A stretch of 64,000 nucleotides of DNA from positions 1,163,501-1,227,500 of the forward strand of contig JAMWET010007157.1 in NCBI GenBank assembly GCA_024036415.1. Direction: 5' to 3'. Position 1 is the stretch's first letter. Every line of letters starts with the position of its first letter. This stretch comes from Prochilodus magdalenae. Its lineage: Eukaryota; Chordata; Actinopteri; Characiformes; Prochilodontidae. The notes beneath the pieces were generated by a model that had not been told where the DNA came from, searched no databases, and saw nothing but the letters and a program-made list of their open reading frames with translations. Positions 48,272-64,000 of the stretch are shown in pieces. The translations under genes were made by a program, and so were the position numbers.

Positions 48272-49090
48272 TACACTGCCAGAAGGGCTGTTACTGAAAG
48301 GAGGTTGAGAAAACAAATGGATGGTGGTGATGGATGAGCAGAGGGAGAAATGTAAAGAGTGAGTGAGTGAGTGAGTGAGTAAGAGAGAGAAAAAGTTTAG
48401 ATAGTCAGCACAAAGGAATAGAGTGGCAAAAGAGAGAGGAACTAAGCTTTAAATAACTTCACTCTTGAGGTTCAGCTGCGATAGAGTAAAAGGAAAGTGG
48501 GTGGAAGATATAGATTTGATTTGTTCTTTATAAATTACTTTTCCCATAAATGCCCCGCCCCTCACACTCTAACATTTAGTCCAGCATGCAGTAAGTGTAT
48601 AATGTAATGTGTAATATTTGCAGTCATGAACAGACATAGACATAGAGTTTTCGTCTTTCTGACTTTAGTTTGTCAAGCGCACGTCTTTAAGAATATTACA
48701 TTTAGTTCTTCCAACCTACTTAACAAGCTGGAGACAAACTATAGGAAAGCTGTAGGTAGAGTGCAGTTTTTTGTTTGTGATGATGATAATTAAAAGAAAC
48801 ACATCATTTTTATCATTAGAAAACAACAATACTGTAGTGACCTGCTACTGGCTACTGCAGGCTTCTAGATGTTTGTGAGGCATGGGTGCAAGGAGAACCA
48901 TGGAGGCGTGCATCCTTTGGAAAAGGGATTATTTATTTTGCTGTTAGTTTAAATTGTGGGAATGTGTTTATTGTGCTACTCCTCTGTGTTGGGCATGTTA
49001 TTTATCAGTGTGTTTGAGGGGGACGCTCAACCTGTTCAGTGCTCTGTATGTTCTGATGAAAGAGCCCTACTCTGTGGTTTGCATGCTTTG

Positions 49091-49094
<4 letters not shown>

Positions 49095-49142
<48 letters not shown>
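49095..49142. repeat. (TA)n microsatellite
   Basis: About 48 bp of pure TA. Confidence 0.96.
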
Positions 49143-49145
<3 letters not shown>

Positions 49146-50287
49146 ATCTATCTGTGTCAGTGTGTCTACATATGTCCTGTCTTAGGTGTGTCACCTGGAT
49201 TTTTGTGTAAGCTCTGGGACTGAATGGTTAAATCCAGCCATGCTTTTACTCACGGACTCAGCCAGTAGTCAAGTGTGTATATATAATGTGTATATATAAA
49301 CAGGTGAGGCTGGTTTGAGCCTGAGAGTCTTTCCATGTTCTTGTGCAGAAAATGACTAATTAGCGTGCTTCACTGTAAACAGAGTTCCAGTATCTGTGCT
49401 ATTCCTGTCTGGTTCCTGTTTGGATTTGCACGCAGGTTATTTACAGAGAAATCTATTAGACAGTGTTTACAGTGCGTTTCCTCAAACACATACAAACACT
49501 TCAACAGCCATCCGCACACTTGAGGACTGTGTGGGCTGTTTATTCCATCATGGACCACATGGACACACCCAAAAAGAAGTATAACTAAGCAATGACTGCA
49601 GAAATCAAAAGATTGGCAGATAACTTTGATATTATGCTCAAAGCCATGTAATTATTTGAAAGATTATACTATAATAGAACACTACTAATGTGTCTAATGT
49701 TAGACCTGTCTTCAAACCGTCATAGATGAATAAGGACCGTTCAGTAAATATAACTGGCATATTGTGAACCTCAAATACTGCCGCCCCTGCTTTAAATACA
49801 GATTCTGCCTCCTATGTAGAATTTAAAATGGTACTTTAGAACTTTAGAACTCAAAATAATACTCTTGTCAGAGTTTGACTTGAGGCTTCACACTTAAAAG
49901 GATGTTTTTAAGGTATCTCTGGTAAAGGCAAAGGTTCTATTTAGAGGGTCCATATAGAATGGACTGATTGAGAATCTGTTATATTGGTTGTGTGGGTTAT
50001 ATATAGGACCATTTGCTTTGAAAAACTTCCATCATCATTTGGACTTAATTTTGGTTCTGTATCTCAGCCTTATGAAATAAGTTTATGTTTTTCTGTGGTC
50101 TTTTCCTGGCAGCCATATAGACGCCTTGAGCTTATGTACTGCATATATTAATTCTGAGAAATTCTTAGTTTCAAGCCAACATATGACTTAAAATGCAGAT
50201 CTGGAGAGATTTATGACTCCTATATCCAGTACAGGCCAAGGCGTAGGCCTATTCTCAGGGGAAAAGTGGGACTTTCAGATTCAATGG

Positions 50288-50325
<38 letters not shown>

Positions 50326-53185
50326 CATAGCCACTCACGTGCAAAAAGAGAAAAAGGACAAACATCTGCAACATCAAAAACCCAAACGATAAACGCATGG
50401 AAGAAAGCTATGCACATTAAGGTCATGGCCACAGAATATGATGGATAGAGATTTATTTGTTTATCATTAAGGAGAACAATCACATCTGTACACTCTGCAT
50501 GCAAGAGACGGTTTTAAATAAGACATAAATACATTAAATATTCCAACACAAAACTTTCACACACTCAGTTCATGTGTAATCTACAGAGATAAAAGACAAA
50601 ACTACAGTGCTGAAACAAGTCTGTTAAAATCAGTCCAAACACTCCACTTAAAGATGTAGATGTGAGTAGATATGTTGCATTAAGTCTGTGGAAAATTCAT
50701 GCTTTTAATCTGGTTGTCATATTCAGAGTCTTGTAAGTACTTTTTCAGCCTTTAGTGAATGTTTTACAGCAATTCTTTCTTCAAACTGCTTCAATTAAAG
50801 CTGAGTCATAACCCGGTTATTTTATATACACATTAATTTAAGACATTAAATCTGTAGTATCATCTCCAGAACAGTATTTGAAAACAATTTCATTCAATAA
50901 AAAAGCTCATGGATGCTTCTGTGCTGCAGAAGAAGGCCACAAAAAGGCCTGAGTGGATCTATATTTAAGTTTTATGTCACTGCTCTCTCTCTCTCTGGGA
51001 TACTACATCAACAGTAATATTTTCAGAATAAACAAGTTATGTGTTTCCAGACTTGACTGAGCATAAATGAATCAACTGAAACTGGGTGTTGCAGAAACTT
51101 TAACTAGCCTTAATGTAAAAAAAAGCAAACAGCTTTTTTAAAGTGACATAGAGAAAGAAACGTGAGTGTTTCACTTTATAAGCTTCACCACAGGCCTCCC
51201 GCTCCATTCATCATTTCCTCTTTTAGTCCTATTGAGTGGCAGTATTTGTAGAATAACATTATATTAAGTCACTTTTAAAGTATTCCAGAAATTCCAGAAC
51301 ATTCAGGAACATTGACAAACATTCTGTCCTGCATTAGTGAATCTTACAAAGGGCTTTCAAACATTCACAACTGATGGAATTGCTGAAAAGTATTACATAA
51401 ACACATCTCCCATTATCAGCACATTATTACACTAAATTCACCTGCAACCAGCATATCCATCATTTATTGGGGCCTTGTTTCTTGGTGGGATTTAATTAAT
51501 CCACTTTCTCTGTTATAATTGTCTATAATACATGTAATAAATAACAAGAATGATGTTTAATAATTGCCTTCGTACACTCAAGACAGCACTGTAATATCAT
51601 CATACAGCACCCGTTAGTGTATTATTTCATAAAGAATAGTGAAAGTAGTTAAATCACCTTGTTAGCTAATTACACTTAGCAAACACAGACCTCAGTGCAA
51701 TAGCTTTACAATGTAATCAGCACAATATAAACAATGTAAAGATTTCACCAGTGATGAGGATGTAATTTCAAACTTACTGATTTATATATCAGTTATAACC
51801 AGTAGCTATCGCTAGCAGAGCAAACTCAAGGATAAACAGCAACTTCAGTCAGTGATGATTTTCAAAGCAAGTTCAGATGCTCTGATAAACTTGTGTGCTA
51901 GTAACACAAGCAGGAAGAACTTGAGCTTCTCTGTAAAAAAAAATGTAAGCTATATCATTTTTTGTGTGATGAATATTACAAGATTATTCTACCTATTTCT
52001 ATTCTTACCTCTTTTAAGTACTATTTTTTCAAGTGCACTTGTAAATCTGGGATTATTTCTTGAAACAACCCAAATAATAATTTGCAATACGATAATATCA
52101 CTTGTGTAGGAATATAAGAAACATTTATGACACCTCCAAAATATCACTGTTGGCAGCATATAACACTGAAACACTCTGTGACCAACACACTCAACAGAAA
52201 TGCAAGTTGGGTTTAAATGAAAGCAAAGCAAACTTCAAAAAGTTGCCTTGAAGTTACATGATTCAAATGTGTGGATTGGTTCCATATGAACAAAACGCAT
52301 TATATCATAACCATTAGTTAATCATTCCTTTAATTTACTTCTAGAAAGAACTGTGTTGGTGTCATTTATTTTATTCATGTGAAACTGGCTTACACATTTG
52401 AAACAAGTTCATTCAAAGCAACCCTTTTATATTAGGGGCAGGAAATATGGCAATATTTATCCATATCAGGATAAGCTGGATACTGACCCTTCATCAAACA
52501 TTTTAAAGTAAGAACACTGATCTAAGACCAGGATTTATCAGTTCACATTCAATGTTATATAAAAGCTATAAGCAGACCCCAAATCAGCATTCTTAATTTT
52601 GAGAAGTTTTGTGGGTGTGGCATGGCCAATGTCTTTTTGAAATCTGGTTGGTCACCCCAGATGCCACCCCAAAATTTTCTACCATATCAGTGGCTTTCAC
52701 CTCACTGGTGGTCAGGTGTTTGTCTGCTCTGTCTTGACTTTGCCTTTAAAGTTAATTGGCTATTGGCACTCAGTGAAACATTCACCCCTCCATTACCATC
52801 ATCATCCCCACTTTTTACTTCTCCTACTACTATCATGGTCCCTATGGTCTATCATGAAAAAGTCTTGCAGTATGGTGATGATATTGTCGTATCACCCATG
52901 CCTACCACATAGGGACATATTTGTCCTGTTGAATCTCCAACTGTCGTCAGATTATACCAAAAATGACATCATAAAATAGTGTAATAACAGCAAAAAACCG
53001 AGTACAAAATTAGCTCCACAGGTTAATCTGAAACTGAGCATGGTTAAGGTTGTAAACACACATTATATACAACATCTGAGTCTGCAAGTGTAAGATCGGC
53101 GTGTATTTTGGAGCACATGTCTTTAAGTTTAAGAAGGATTAAAGTCCATCTAACTAATAAATGTCTCTGTCCATATGTCCGTCTC

Positions 53186-63379
<10,194 letters not shown>

Positions 63380-64000
63380 CTGTCAACAGAAGAAATGTTA
63401 TCATAAAATACCACCATCCACATTTTTATCAGGAAACAAGTATCTCCAAAGTGACAAAAAAATGACAAATAACAAAAACAGTAAAACCAGTCATTATTTT
63501 TAATGGTAATTAGTGAAATTATTTTTCCCAGTAATTCTGAACATTTCTATTGTTTCCTTTGTGTAAAGACAAGCTGTTGTCCTTAAATAATGTCTCAAAA
63601 CAATGTTTTGTGTTGGTCTGACTGCTGAAGATATTCTAAATAGCACATTGATGATTGATCTGTGGGGCAAAAGATTTACATTTCATAACATTGTATTATT
63701 GTAATTGAAAACATTGTATGTTAACTATGAATGAATAACTATATAAATAACTATATTAATGTCCTTTACTTACAGACTTAATTAAATACAGGAAATGTCC
63801 ACAATACATAAAATGTATGTCCTGTTTTAATAATCAGATGACTCAAACTCTCTCATGCATGCTTCTTGTCATTTTTGTCTATGTAGCAACACGTACCACA
63901 TCTGAACAGCACCCCACTGGCCTCACAAGTAGAAAAACTTTTCAGCACTTGTTAATGCACCATGCATCATTCACAGCTGATCATACAAGTAAACACACAT
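63380..64000. other. sema3g: sema3g intron upstream of exon 5 (incomplete)
   Basis: AT-rich. The expected exon 4 motif (NRTHLYxCGTG) is not present on the minus strand before the window ends. Confidence 0.55.

Larger units (their letters stand above)
39199..53185. other. Intergenic region between the tail-to-tail semaphorin genes
   Basis: No exon of a third gene was recognised. The two 3' UTRs must end here. AATAAA occurs on the + strand at 44306-44311 and on the - strand at 52370-52365, but neither can be assigned as a real poly(A) signal by eye. TG/CA arrays at 40570, 42360, 44040, 48241 and 50296 and a TA array at 49095 are the obvious repeats. CTCF-type motifs are listed separately. Confidence 0.5.

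Overview
The window is vertebrate nuclear DNA, almost certainly from a teleost fish. It has intron-split genes with GT-AG junctions and an AT-rich background full of CA/TG, GA/CT and GATA microsatellites. It also carries decayed Tc1/mariner transposons and LINE-tail-like repeats of types common in fish. Some of the dispersed repeats look like those of otophysan fishes (catfish, characins), but that is a weak inference.

Two class 3 semaphorin genes were reconstructed exon by exon from their splice sites and conserved protein sequence. Positions 17409-39198 (+) hold a complete sema3b-like gene: 17 coding exons, 789 residues, and one frame unbroken across all 16 introns. Positions 53186-63379 (-) hold the 3' part of a sema3g-like gene: 12 coding exons, 632 residues, with exons 1-4 lying beyond position 64000. 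The genes are tail to tail, separated by about 14 kb. Both encode the secreted class 3 layout of Sema beta-propeller, PSI cysteine knot, furin-type basic site, Ig domain and basic tail. Such proteins are secreted guidance cues that act through neuropilin/plexin receptors on axons, neural crest and endothelium.

Layout. 1-17260: no gene recognised; microsatellites, a Tc1-like relic (about 13436-14400, minus strand) and a 40-bp minisatellite (15593-15913). 17261-39198: sema3b. Its introns hold a 300-bp CT array (intron 2), a TTCTC array (intron 3), a Tc1 relic (intron 6), a LINE-tail-like repeat (intron 12), a roughly 1.9-kb 32-bp minisatellite inside a dispersed repeat (intron 14) and a second Tc1 relic (intron 16). 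39199-53185: intergenic, with long TG tracts, two forward CTCF-type motifs and a homeodomain-site cluster. A reverse CTCF-type motif lies just after the sema3b stop codon. 53186-64000: sema3g.

The most interesting points are these. The two paralogs share matching exon lengths and phases, but sema3g lacks the intron that sema3b has at its furin-site codon. CTCF-type motifs are arranged divergently between the genes. Near-perfect DR1/DR4 nuclear-receptor repeats occur in introns of both genes. UG-repeat tracts sit at the acceptors of the same two exons in both genes. The 32-bp array shows an apparent CpG-decay pattern. No bacterial, viral or otherwise novel gene system was found.
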